A program made the position numbers and the translations under genes. Source: Varibaculum timonense_A (lineage in GTDB: Bacteria > Actinomycetota > Actinomycetes > Actinomycetales > Actinomycetaceae). From it: a DNA stretch of 64,000 bases. The stretch is from positions 62,001-126,000 of the forward strand of contig NZ_JAQEVU010000002.1 in assembly GCF_027694345.1 (NCBI RefSeq), written 5' to 3'. The notes beneath the pieces were generated by a model. The model was not told where the DNA came from. It searched no databases and saw nothing but the letters and a program-made list of their open reading frames with translations. Position 1 is the stretch's first letter, and each line of letters opens with the position of its first letter. Positions 42,563 through 50,644 of this stretch are shown here, piece by piece.

Positions 42563-44137
42563 TTGTTCAATAGCCTGTCCGATCGCCTAGCTGATTCCTT
42601 CAAGCGCCTACGCTCAAAAGGGCTGCTCACGGAAGCAGATGTAGATGCTACCGTCTCTGAAATCCGGCGCGCCCTCTTAGAAGCTGACGTGGCGCTGCCA
42701 GTGGTACGCCAGTTCACTAAAGCGGTGCGGCAAAAAGCCTATGGGGCAGCGCGTTCAAAAGCGCTCAATCCTGGACAGCAAGTAGTCCAAATTGTCCATG
42801 ACGAACTGGTAGGGGTGCTCGGGGGGCAAACACGCGAACTTAGCTATGCCCGGCGCGGTCCTACCGTATTCATGTTGGCAGGTCTGCAAGGTGCTGGTAA
42901 AACCACTTTGGCTGGGAAACTGGGCAAATGGCTGCGCGAAGAAGAGGGTAAACGCGTCCTCCTCGCAGCCTGTGACCTTCAGCGTCCCGGTGCGGTTACC
43001 CAGCTGAGTATCGTGGCGGAAAAGGCTGGAGTCGATATTCACGCTCCCGAATCCGGGGACGGACAGGGTAATCCGGTCGAAGTTGCCCGTTCCGGTTTGA
43101 ACCGGGCAATCACCGAAGGCTATGACGTAATCATTGTCGATACCGCCGGTCGCCTCGGTATTGATGAGGAAATGATGCGCCAAGCGCGCGATATTCGCGA
43201 CGCCGTTAATCCGAACGAAATTCTGTTTGTCCTGGACGCAATGGTAGGTCAGGACGCAGTACAAACCTCGATTGCTTTCCGTGACGGGGTGGGTTTCACC
43301 GGGGTAGTGCTCTCTAAACTTGATGGTGACGCTCGCGGCGGGGCGGCGCTATCGGTACGGGGAGTAACCGGGCAACCGATTCTATTTGCCTCCACCGGGG
43401 AAAACCTGGGTGATTTTGAACGTTTCCATGCCGAGAGAATGGCCGGACGTATCCTCGATATGGGCGATATGCTCACCCTAATCGAGCAAGCCCAAAAAGC
43501 CTATGACCAAAAAGAAGCCGAGGCGCTGGCGCGCAAGATGCAAAAAGGCCAGTTCACCCTCGCCGACTTTATGGCACAGCTCCAGCAGCTGCGAAAAATG
43601 GGGTCGATGAAGAAACTGATGAAGATGCTACCGGGCATGAATCAGTTTCGCGACCAGTTAGATGCGTTTGATGAAAAAAGTATCGACCGGATTGAAGCCA
43701 TCGTAAACTCCATGACCCCGGCAGAACGGGATGATCTATCCTTACTTAACGGTTCACGGCGCGCCCGGATTGCGCGCGGTTCCGGAACCAGCGTTAGCGA
43801 GGTAAATGGTCTTGTCGAGCGGTTTACCCAGGCTGCAAAAATGATGAAACGTATGTCTAATGGTGGGGGACTTCCCGGAATGCCGGCAATCCCCGGAATG
43901 CCGGGCGGACGCGGAGGAGCTACCAAGAAACAGCGAAAGAGCGGCAAAAAGAATCGCCGCAAGTTTGGTAATCCCGCGAAACAAAAACAGTGGGAGGCGC
44001 AGCAAACCGTTAAGGACGAACCATCAGCGCCTACTGCCGGTAGCGCCTTTGGTCTGGGTGCTTCCCAGCCAGCTTCCCCTGCCCCCACCTTGGATGATTT
44101 GCCCGATGATTTGAAACGGATGCTAGGACAGCGATGA
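42563..44137 (+). CDS. ffh: Signal recognition particle protein Ffh
   Basis: SRP54 GTPase (524 residues) that binds signal peptides and 4.5S RNA. NG domain: GLQGAGKTTLAGKLG (about residues 107-121), VDTAGRLGIDEEMM, LSKLDGDARGGAAL; Met-rich M domain with MKKLMKMLPGMNQF and the RNA-binding segment SRRARIARGSGTSVSEVN; and a Gly/Met/Lys-rich C-terminal tail. The start is TTG at 42563, 7 nt after a strong AGGAGG. Its stop overlaps the next gene's ATG (ATGA). Confidence 0.96.
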   Translation: MFNSLSDRLADSFKRLRSKGLLTEADVDATVSEIRRALLEADVALPVVRQFTKAVRQKAYGAARSKALNPGQQVVQIVHDELVGVLGGQTRELSYARRGPTVFMLAGLQGAGKTTLAGKLGKWLREEEGKRVLLAACDLQRPGAVTQLSIVAEKAGVDIHAPESGDGQGNPVEVARSGLNRAITEGYDVIIVDTAGRLGIDEEMMRQARDIRDAVNPNEILFVLDAMVGQDAVQTSIAFRDGVGFTGVVLSKLDGDARGGAALSVRGVTGQPILFASTGENLGDFERFHAERMAGRILDMGDMLTLIEQAQKAYDQKEAEALARKMQKGQFTLADFMAQLQQLRKMGSMKKLMKMLPGMNQFRDQLDAFDEKSIDRIEAIVNSMTPAERDDLSLLNGSRRARIARGSGTSVSEVNGLVERFTQAAKMMKRMSNGGGLPGMPAIPGMPGGRGGATKKQRKSGKKNRRKFGNPAKQKQWEAQQTVKDEPSAPTAGSAFGLGASQPASPAPTLDDLPDDLKRMLGQR

Positions 44138-45252
44138 AGTTGCTGAGCGGTAATTTTTATTACCGTGAGGAAGCTAAGCGGGTTCCCCGCTGGGTGCGGG
44201 GTCAATTAACGATTACTGAGGACGGACGTTTCGGGGGGTTTAGAGAAGATAACAGTGCCGGTGGTGACTATTTTCTACCCGGATTTTGCGATGTGCATTG
44301 TCATATCGGGTTCGCGGCGGTGGGGGAGGTATCTACCCCCTCTCAGGCATTAGTGCAGGCCGTGGCAGATCGGGACTGCGGAATTTTAGCCATTCGTGAC
44401 TGCGGAAACCTGGAATACGCCCCTGGGATTTTAGGGAATCCTAAGCTTCCTCCAATTATTCACTGCGGACGCCATATCGCCCGTCCCAAACGCTATCTGC
44501 GTCTGCTGCCGCTAGAGGTTGAAACCCTAAGTGATTTACCGCAGGTGATGGCCGCCCAAGCGCAGCAAAGTGACGGCTGGGTAAAAATTGTGGCCGACTG
44601 GATTGACCGCTCAAATGGAGCGGAATCGGACTTAGATCCCCTGTGGCCAACCGAGATTTTGAAAGAGGGGATTGCGGCTGCCCATCAGGTGGGAGCGCGG
44701 GTAACGGCACACGCATTTTCCCATAAAGCGATTGCGGGATTGCTGGAAGCGGGGATTGACTGTATCGAACATGGCAGTGGAATCGATAGTGTCCAGGCAC
44801 AAGAGTGCGCCCGCCGCGGGATTCCCGTCACCCCAACTTTGCTGCAGGTGGAATTGTTTAACCAGTTCGCAGCCCAGGCGGGCAAGAAATATCCGGTATA
44901 TGCGGCGACGATGCAGAAAATGTGGGAGCAGCGGCGCGAACACTTTGCGATGCTCCATCAAAGCGGAGTGCAATTGCTGCCCGGTACCGATTCTGGCGGG
45001 TATCAATCACATGGGGACTTGGGGCGGGAACTGACGTTGTGGGAACGCGGCGGTATCGAGACCTGCGAGATTATTGATTTGGCTACCTGGCGAGCCCGCG
45101 ACTATCTAGGGATTGGGGCTCTAGAGCCGGGAGCGCGCGCCGACTACCTGCGCTATTCCTCAGACCCGACTGGTGAGGCGGCACGGGCAACTAAACCCGA
45201 AAAAGTGGCGTTACTCGGGCAAGAGTTTTCTCCGGCAGCTGCGGTTAGCTAG
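44134..45252 (+). CDS. Amidohydrolase family protein (imidazolonepropionase-like)
   Basis: A 372-residue metal-dependent hydrolase. The HxH metal motif is HCH in DVHCHIGFA (near residue 53), later metal ligands are seen as HAFSHKA, IEHGSGID and GTDSGGY, as in imidazolonepropionase/prolidase-like amidohydrolases. The substrate is not predictable. It is translationally coupled to ffh, a linkage common in actinobacteria although no functional connection to SRP is known. Confidence 0.87.
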   Translation: MKLLSGNFYYREEAKRVPRWVRGQLTITEDGRFGGFREDNSAGGDYFLPGFCDVHCHIGFAAVGEVSTPSQALVQAVADRDCGILAIRDCGNLEYAPGILGNPKLPPIIHCGRHIARPKRYLRLLPLEVETLSDLPQVMAAQAQQSDGWVKIVADWIDRSNGAESDLDPLWPTEILKEGIAAAHQVGARVTAHAFSHKAIAGLLEAGIDCIEHGSGIDSVQAQECARRGIPVTPTLLQVELFNQFAAQAGKKYPVYAATMQKMWEQRREHFAMLHQSGVQLLPGTDSGGYQSHGDLGRELTLWERGGIETCEIIDLATWRARDYLGIGALEPGARADYLRYSSDPTGEAARATKPEKVALLGQEFSPAAAVS

Positions 45253-45277
45253 GACTAATAACCTAAAAAGGGTAATA

Positions 45278-46327
45278 ATGGAAGGTATGAGCACGTCGGA
45301 AAGCAGCCTCGATTACGCGCTAATGATTGTAGCGGGAGAGGTTGCACAGCAGGTAGGGGTATATTTACGTAGCGTTTTTCGCGCCCCCTTGGAAATTTTT
45401 CTGAAAGCGGGAATCCACGATCCGGTAACTATCCATGACCGTTACGTTGAAGCCAGGCTGCAATACCTGCTGGGAAGCTCGGTTCCGTCCTCTAGAATCT
45501 TGGGAGAGGAAACCGGAGAGCACGTCCTCACCACAGATATAATAAAGGCTGCTGGGGCGCTTTCCTTACAGCAAATACAAGATGCCTATCTAGAAAAATC
45601 TGGGCGCGAGCTAACCGCGGCGGTGGCAGTTAGCGACTTTTCCTGGCAGCTAGCAGCCGCAAAAGCCCGAGAAACTTCTCCGCAAATCGGGGAAGTATCA
45701 AAAGCGAAAGCAATCATAAAAGATTTAGGTCAGCGGGTTAGATGGATAGTTGATCCCATAGATGGAACCGCCAACTTCGCCTCCGGAGTCTCTTACTTCA
45801 ATACTTCCATCGGAGTGGAACTAGACGGAAAAATGGTGGCGGGAGTCATCTATGCTCCCTATACCCGCGAACTCTTCACCGCCGATGCTAAAGAAGCGGT
45901 TCTCTATGAAGGGAAAACTGCGCGCCCGATGTGTGCCGCGGGGGCCAAGGTGGAAAGTAAAGGAATACTTACTGGTTATTTCCCGTTTCGCGATAAGAAT
46001 CCGCGGCGAGCGGAAAAATCTTGGGAACTGGCTGCCTCGCTGGCTAACGCCTATGCCACCGTTCATTCGCCCGGAGCTGCGGCGCTAGATTTAGCGCAGG
46101 TGGCAGCCGGGCACACTGCCGTGGCTTTCGGAACCACTATGCGCCCCTGGGATGTGGCAGCCGGAATTCATATGGTGAGGGTCGCGGGTGGAAACGTTAA
46201 AACCTTTGAGACTTCGCAAAATCGCAACGAACCAGAGTATCTGCGAGGAGCCTTTGTTGCCAGTGCCTGCGGTCTTAATCCGGTTACCGCGCACGCGGTG
46301 GTTGAGCAGTTTATATCCTGTCAATAG
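45278..46327 (+). CDS. Inositol monophosphatase family protein
   Basis: A 349-residue Mg-dependent phosphatase of the IMPase/FBPase superfamily. GEETG (about residue 80) supplies the first metal ligand, WIVDPIDGTANFASG (about 153-167) the main active site, and WDVAAGIHMVRVAGG (about 291-305) the third. A charged insert of about 60 residues lies between the first two motifs, making it longer than the usual 260-280. The ATG at 45278 follows AAAAGGG; a later ATG at 45287 is possible and an upstream frame reaching 45173 overlaps the amidohydrolase. The substrate may be an inositol phosphate or 3'-phosphoadenosine compound. Confidence 0.85.
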   Translation: MEGMSTSESSLDYALMIVAGEVAQQVGVYLRSVFRAPLEIFLKAGIHDPVTIHDRYVEARLQYLLGSSVPSSRILGEETGEHVLTTDIIKAAGALSLQQIQDAYLEKSGRELTAAVAVSDFSWQLAAAKARETSPQIGEVSKAKAIIKDLGQRVRWIVDPIDGTANFASGVSYFNTSIGVELDGKMVAGVIYAPYTRELFTADAKEAVLYEGKTARPMCAAGAKVESKGILTGYFPFRDKNPRRAEKSWELAASLANAYATVHSPGAAALDLAQVAAGHTAVAFGTTMRPWDVAAGIHMVRVAGGNVKTFETSQNRNEPEYLRGAFVASACGLNPVTAHAVVEQFISCQ

Positions 46328-46481
46328 CTATTTTCATTTCTTCCCGGCTATTTTTATAAGGACGATAGGGGAAACCGGAAGAAAAACAGTTTCAGATAAT
46401 AGCGGCGATACTCAAAAGGTGTGAAACTGCTCAAAGAAGCCAAATGGGAGTCTTATAAAGTAGAAACCAGGTAACAAAATC

Positions 46482-46619
46482 TGGCACAATGGCTACTTGT
46501 ACCGGGCCAAGACACCCCCCTCTCTGTGTGGAGGCCTTGTCTTAAGTGCTTGATTCGGGTCGTATCCCACCGGCTAGAGCGGGCACTAAACAGTCAATAG
46601 AACAGGAGAAACCACAAAA
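46482..46619 (+). promoter_or_regulatory. Promoter and structured leader of rpsP
   Basis: TGGCACAAT (46482-46490) is an extended -10 element, placing the transcript start near 46497 and giving a leader of about 120 nt. The leader has AAGACA (46509-46514) complementary to TGTCTT (46538-46543) with pyrimidine-rich and GTGTGGAGG segments between, then AGGAG before the GTG. The hairpin may matter for ribosomal-protein control. The remaining 46328-46481 shows nothing clear. Confidence 0.5.
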
Positions 46620-47075
46620 GTGGCAGTTCGTATTCGTTTAAAGCGTGTTGGTAAGATTCACTACCCGGTTTACCGAATCGTAGTGGTAGACAGCCGGAAG
46701 AAACGTGACGGCCGGGTAATCGAAGAGGTTGGACAGTACAACCCCAACGAAGAACCGTCTTTCATTCAAGTAAAATCTGATCGGATTCAGTACTGGCTAG
46801 GCGTAGGGGCACAGCCCTCGGACGCGGTTCGCCGGATGCTAGTACTATCAGGTGATATTGCTCGGTTCAACGGTAAAGAAAACGTTGAAAACCGGATTAA
46901 GACCAAAGAAAATCTCACCGCCGAACAGGCGCGTGAAAAGAACGTGAAAGCCGCCGCCGACGAGGCGCAAAAGCGTAAGGCAAAGGTCAGCGCTGAAAAA
47001 GCTGAAGCTGCTGCCGAAGAAGCCAAGGCTGATGAAGCGGTGGAAGAAGCTGCTCCCGAGAGTGAGGAAGCCTAA
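46620..47075 (+). CDS. rpsP: 30S ribosomal protein S16
   Basis: The first 80 residues are standard S16 (MAVRIRLKRVGK, PVYRIVVVDSRKKRDG, EVGQYNP). The 151-residue total includes an Ala/Glu/Lys-rich C-terminal extension of about 65 residues, as seen in many actinobacterial S16 proteins. GTG start with AGGAG 10 bp upstream. First gene of the rpsP-khpA-rimM-trmD-rplS group. Confidence 0.97.
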   Translation: MAVRIRLKRVGKIHYPVYRIVVVDSRKKRDGRVIEEVGQYNPNEEPSFIQVKSDRIQYWLGVGAQPSDAVRRMLVLSGDIARFNGKENVENRIKTKENLTAEQAREKNVKAAADEAQKRKAKVSAEKAEAAAEEAKADEAVEEAAPESEEA

Positions 47076-47077
47076 AA

Positions 47078-47326
47078 ATGTTGGCGGATGCACTAGAACA
47101 TCTAGTTAGTGGAATCGTTGATCACCCCGATGATGTGCGGGTGGACGAGCGCAATATGCGGCGCGGTAAGCTGCTAGAGGTGCGGGTAAATCCGCAGGAT
47201 TTAGGGCGAGTAATCGGTCGCGGAGGGCGCACCGCTCGGGCTTTGCGAAAAGTTATGGGAGCGCTTTCTACTCATGGACCGATTCGGGTTGATGTAGTAG
47301 ATACCGATCGGCGTTCACGCCGTTAG
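47078..47326 (+). CDS. khpA: KH domain RNA-binding protein KhpA
   Basis: An 82-residue protein consisting of a single KH domain; the RNA-contacting loop is RVIGRGGRTARALR (about residues 46-59) with the GxxG motif GRGG. KhpA acts with KhpB/Jag on RNA in Gram-positive bacteria. It starts 2 bp after rpsP, the usual position. The next element is a perfect palindrome. Confidence 0.94.
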   Translation: MLADALEHLVSGIVDHPDDVRVDERNMRRGKLLEVRVNPQDLGRVIGRGGRTARALRKVMGALSTHGPIRVDVVDTDRRSRR

Positions 47327-47343
47327 AGTTGGTTTTCTAGATA

Positions 47344-47373
47344 GCGAGCCCCATGAAATTTCATGGGGCTCGC
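47344..47373 (+). terminator. Perfect 30-bp palindrome between khpA and rimM
   Basis: GCGAGCCCCATGAAA and its exact complement are joined with no loop, forming a 15-bp stem (in RNA the central bases must open). GTCATTT follows. It lies between khpA and rimM and may reduce transcription into the second half of the operon or stabilise the upstream mRNA. No separate promoter is clear before rimM. Confidence 0.7.
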
Positions 47374-47399
47374 GTCATTTATAGGCAGGGAAGATAACT

Positions 47400-47885
47400 A
47401 TGGATTTAGTGAAAGTCGGGCAGGTAGGACCAGCTCGCGGGCTTAAAGGGGAAGTGCTGGTACGTCCTTTCACTGATTACCCTGAAGAACGTTTTAGGCA
47501 AGGAGCACAGCTGGTTACCGAGGACGAGCAAACCTGGGAAGTTAGCTCCTACCGGGAAATAAAAGGGCGCTGCTGCCTAACTTTTTCCCACATAAATAAT
47601 CGTGACGATGCGGAAGCTGTAAGGGGAATAAAACTTTACGCACCAGCTAGTTCGCGTGAGGGGGAGTATTCTCCCGAACAACTAACCGGTTTACGAGTAG
47701 AAACCCCTTCGGGAGAAGAACTAGGAAAATGCGTGGGGGTAGCAATCGGAGGATTTCAAGACCGCCTACAAGTAGAGACTGCCAGTGCTAACCCAGTAGA
47801 AGTTCCGCTAGTTAAAGCCCTAGTGCCCACGATTGACTTAGATAAAGGGATAATCACCGTAGATGCACCGGAAGGGCTGTTTTAA
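47400..47885 (+). CDS. rimM: Ribosome maturation factor RimM
   Basis: A 161-residue 16S rRNA processing factor that binds S19 during 30S assembly. The N-terminal segment VGQVGPARGLKGEVLVRPFTD and the C-terminal PRC-barrel part with VPLVKALVPTIDLDKGIITV are characteristic. Standard position between khpA and trmD. Confidence 0.93.
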   Translation: MDLVKVGQVGPARGLKGEVLVRPFTDYPEERFRQGAQLVTEDEQTWEVSSYREIKGRCCLTFSHINNRDDAEAVRGIKLYAPASSREGEYSPEQLTGLRVETPSGEELGKCVGVAIGGFQDRLQVETASANPVEVPLVKALVPTIDLDKGIITVDAPEGLF

Positions 47886-47906
47886 CAGTTTAGTAGAGGA
47901 ATCGTA

Positions 47907-49310
47907 ATGCGGATAGATATTATTTCGATTTTCCCCCAGTTCTTTGATTGCCTAGACGTTTCCCTAATGGGTAAAGCACGTGATAGCGGGATTTTACAAA
48001 CCCATATCTGGGACTTGAGAGACCAGAGTGAAGATGCACACCGAACCGTAGACCGCGCCCCCGCAGGCGGGGGCGCGGGGATGGTAATGAAACCCGATAT
48101 TTGGGGAAAAGCCATCGATCAGGTAATCGGCGAATCTGGTGCGAATAAAAAGGTGCTGGCGATTCCTACCCCTTCCGGGATTCCGCTCACCCAAGCTCGG
48201 GTGCGCGAACTGGCGGAAAATACCGACCATTTGGTGATAGCTTGCGGACGCTATGAAGGCATTGACCAACGAGTTAGCCAGTACTATCAGCAATTACCCG
48301 GTGTGGAAGTGCTACCTTTTTCCCTGGGAGACTATGTGCTTAACGGTGGGGAAGTAGCGGCAGTTGCCTTGGTAGAAGCCACCTGTCGGCTGTTAGAAGG
48401 TTTCGTAGGAAACCCCCAATCACTGCTTGAAGAATCCTATGAACTGTCTGGTCTGCTGGAATATCCCGCATACACCAAACCGCAATCTTGGCGGGGTCTA
48501 GAAATCCCGCCGGTACTGCTAAGTGGAAATCACGAAAAGATAAAAGCCTGGAGGCGTGAGCAATCCCTGATACTCACCGCTACGCGCCGTCCTGATCTTA
48601 TCGAGAAAATAAATCCGGACGTCCTCAATAAAACCGATAGGGAAATACTGGCAGCTCACGGGTTTTTGCCTGCCCCCTTTAAGCGTAAAGTTCGTTTTCG
48701 GTTGGCAAGGGTGGGTGAGGAAGCTACCTGCTCTGCTCTGGCATCGCGCCTGTTTCCACAAGCTTGCCCGCCTTATTTACCGCCGGATGCTATAGAGTGC
48801 TTCATTGCCGAGAACTTATCCGAGCAAGTTTTCAAAAACTATCTTAAAGACCCCGGAATCCAGATTGTTTTGGCAGAAATAGACGCATACGAAACCGCCG
48901 AAGCCCAAAATAAACTGCCCCAATGGCAACCCGTAGGATACACCCTGATAAAAGCCGGAAGTCCCGGATATCTACCGCCAGAAGAAAACCTGGTAAAGGC
49001 AACGGGAGAAAACTGTGCCTACCTATCAAAATGTTATGTTGAACCGCAGTGGTACGGTTCGGGATTATCGGGAGCAATGCTGGAAGTATCCCACTTTACG
49101 CTACAAAAACGCTACCCCCATATCGTCAAGATTGGCTTAGGTACCAATCTAGGTAACCGCAGGGCAAGGAAGTTTTATCGCCGTCACGGCTACCGGAAAT
49201 GTGGGCAGCGCATCTTTATGGTGGCCGATATTGAAAACCAAGATTTAGTAGCGGTTAGGGATTTCACAACCTGTCAGATTCCGTCCTGGGCTAAAAACGT
49301 GGCACAATAG
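47907..49310 (+). CDS. trmD: tRNA (guanine-N1)-methyltransferase TrmD fused to a GNAT acetyltransferase domain
   Basis: The first 255 residues are a complete TrmD, which methylates G37 of tRNAs with S-adenosylmethionine: AGGGAGMVMKPDIWGKAI, ACGRYEGIDQRV and SLGDYVLNGGEVAA form the trefoil knot and active site, and GLLEYPAYTKP follows. The protein continues in frame to 467 residues. The extra 200 residues look like a GNAT domain: KVRFRLARVGEE start, a central ENCAYLSKCYVEP strand followed by QWYGSGLSGAML (acetyl-CoA loop of the Q-x-x-G-x-G type), and NLGNRRARKFYRRHGYRK. There is no stop or frame change between the parts. The acetylated substrate is unknown. Confidence 0.93.
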   Translation: MRIDIISIFPQFFDCLDVSLMGKARDSGILQTHIWDLRDQSEDAHRTVDRAPAGGGAGMVMKPDIWGKAIDQVIGESGANKKVLAIPTPSGIPLTQARVRELAENTDHLVIACGRYEGIDQRVSQYYQQLPGVEVLPFSLGDYVLNGGEVAAVALVEATCRLLEGFVGNPQSLLEESYELSGLLEYPAYTKPQSWRGLEIPPVLLSGNHEKIKAWRREQSLILTATRRPDLIEKINPDVLNKTDREILAAHGFLPAPFKRKVRFRLARVGEEATCSALASRLFPQACPPYLPPDAIECFIAENLSEQVFKNYLKDPGIQIVLAEIDAYETAEAQNKLPQWQPVGYTLIKAGSPGYLPPEENLVKATGENCAYLSKCYVEPQWYGSGLSGAMLEVSHFTLQKRYPHIVKIGLGTNLGNRRARKFYRRHGYRKCGQRIFMVADIENQDLVAVRDFTTCQIPSWAKNVAQ

Positions 49311-49444
49311 GCAAGGTTGCCAAAGTAGGCTGCGTAACCTGCCGTAGGGGGTCGCAAATGCCGCTTGGTGATGCTAGATTCGCCGTTAAATACGGCCTGA
49401 CAGCTGACGTTACCTGCGGAACGAAAGCAAATGAGGAAACAACA
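49300..49444 (+). promoter_or_regulatory. Promoter and leader of rplS
   Basis: TGGCACAAT (49300-49308), identical to the element before rpsP, overlaps the end of trmD so that its last T is the first base of the stop codon. The transcript would start near 49315 and carry a leader of about 130 nt with a small hairpin CCGT/ACGG (about 49382-49395) and complementary GTAACCTGC/TTACCTGCGG-like words. L19 leaders with autoregulatory function are known in bacteria; whether this is one is open. Confidence 0.45.
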
Positions 49445-49795
49445 TTGAATATTATTGACGAGATTAACCAAGACTCTCAGCGCTCCGACCTACCAGAATT
49501 TCGCGCCGGAGACACCGTAAAAGTAAACGTACGGGTTACCGAGGGCGGAAATAGCCGTATCCAGGTATTCCAGGGCGTAGTTATTGCTCGCCGCGGCACA
49601 AATCAGCCAAACGCCACCTTTACGGTTCGCAAAGTTAGCTTCGGGGTAGGGGTAGAACGTACTTTCCCGGTAAACTCGCCGACTATCGAATCTATCCAGG
49701 TAGTAACCCGTGGTGATGTGCGTCGCGCTAAACTGTACTACCTGCGTGAACGTCATGGTAAAGCGGCTCGTATTAAAGAACGCCGCGATTTCTAA
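49445..49795 (+). CDS. rplS: 50S ribosomal protein L19
   Basis: A 116-residue L19 (normal length). The TTG at 49445 is chosen as start: GAGGA lies 7 bp upstream and the product NIIDEINQDSQRSDLPEFR matches the L19 N-terminus; a longer frame from 49358 would add 29 unrelated residues. It ends with RHGKAARIKERRDF. It is followed by a strong terminator. Confidence 0.95.
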   Translation: MNIIDEINQDSQRSDLPEFRAGDTVKVNVRVTEGGNSRIQVFQGVVIARRGTNQPNATFTVRKVSFGVGVERTFPVNSPTIESIQVVTRGDVRRAKLYYLRERHGKAARIKERRDF

Positions 49796-49807
49796 CAAAG
49801 CTAATTC

Positions 49808-49841
49808 TTAATCGGCTCTGCCAGCTGGCAGAGCCGATTAA
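49808..49841 (+). terminator. Perfect 34-bp palindrome terminator after rplS
   Basis: TTAATCGGCTCTGCCAG and its exact reverse complement (17-bp arms, no loop) lie 12 bp after the rplS stop. Stem strength and A/T-rich flanks are consistent with an intrinsic, possibly two-way terminator. The lepB promoter follows immediately (TGGCATGAT at 49851-49859). Confidence 0.85.
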
Positions 49842-49850
49842 CTATATCTG

Positions 49851-49859
49851 TGGCATGAT
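49851..49859 (+). promoter_or_regulatory. Extended -10 promoter of lepB
   Basis: TGGCATGAT, of the TGGCA-x3-T type seen before rpsP, rplS and the gene at 40517, lies 31 bp before the lepB ATG, leaving room for a short leader with the AAGGA ribosome site. Confidence 0.5.
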
Positions 49860-49890
49860 GGACTTGTTGGTTCATGGCGGGAGTTAAGGA

Positions 49891-50643
49891 ATGAGACAAA
49901 CTCGAGCCGAAAGTGGCTTAGGGGCAAAAGAAACAAGCAACACCCCTAAAACAGGCGGTCGTCGCGCACGCAAAACCCCTCCTAAATGGTGGCTGGTGAT
50001 TCGCGAAACCCTAATGATGGTGGTGGTAGCTTTAGCTATCTCCGCAATCATAAAAGCCTTCCTGCTTCAGGCATTCCAGATTCCGTCCTCCTCCATGGAA
50101 CAAACCCTGCAAATCAATGACCGAATAATCGTCTCCAAACTGGTACCCAACTACCGACAGCTAAATCGTGGAGACGTAATCGTTTTTCAAGACGATGACA
50201 ACTGGTTAAAGCGGGACGCCAATACTCCCAGCCCCTCCATTATCGGTAAAATGATGATTTGGATGGGGCTACGCCCCGATGATTCCCAAAATCACCTGGT
50301 AAAAAGGGTAATCGGATTGCCCGGCGACCGGGTGCAATGCTGTGACACGAACGGACGTCTAAAAGTAAACGGCGTATCAGTAGACGAGAGCGGATATATC
50401 AATCCCGGCAATGCGCCCTCGTTAATAAAATTTGATGTTACCGTACCTGCCGGAAAGCTCTGGGTAATGGGTGATAACCGCTCCAACTCTGAGGATTCAC
50501 GTTTTCACATGAAAGAGCCCTCGAACGGGTTCGTATCAGTAAAACAGGTTACCGGTAGAGCTTTCGCGATTATGTGGCCTATAAATCGCATCTCTACCAT
50601 AAAAAACACTGACGCTTTCGCCGCGGTTCCCCCCGCGCCCTAA
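49891..50643 (+). CDS. lepB: Signal peptidase I
   Basis: Membrane serine protease (250 residues) that removes signal peptides from exported proteins such as the adhesin at 12260. After a basic N-terminus comes one transmembrane helix (about residues 36-57), then the nucleophile Ser68 in QIPSSSMEQTL, the general base Lys138 in HLVKRVIGLPGD and the box E segment WVMGDNRSNSEDSR. AAGGA is upstream of the ATG. Confidence 0.95.
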   Translation: MRQTRAESGLGAKETSNTPKTGGRRARKTPPKWWLVIRETLMMVVVALAISAIIKAFLLQAFQIPSSSMEQTLQINDRIIVSKLVPNYRQLNRGDVIVFQDDDNWLKRDANTPSPSIIGKMMIWMGLRPDDSQNHLVKRVIGLPGDRVQCCDTNGRLKVNGVSVDESGYINPGNAPSLIKFDVTVPAGKLWVMGDNRSNSEDSRFHMKEPSNGFVSVKQVTGRAFAIMWPINRISTIKNTDAFAAVPPAP

Positions 50644-50644
50644 A

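Noticed and set aside
43642..44205. Minus-strand frame opposite the 3' end of ffh
   Set aside because: Shadow of the M domain and tail of Ffh; no credible translation start or domain.
48690..49310. TrmD extension as a sequencing frameshift joining two genes
   Set aside because: Both parts are in one uninterrupted frame with no internal stop, so no frameshift is needed to explain the fusion.
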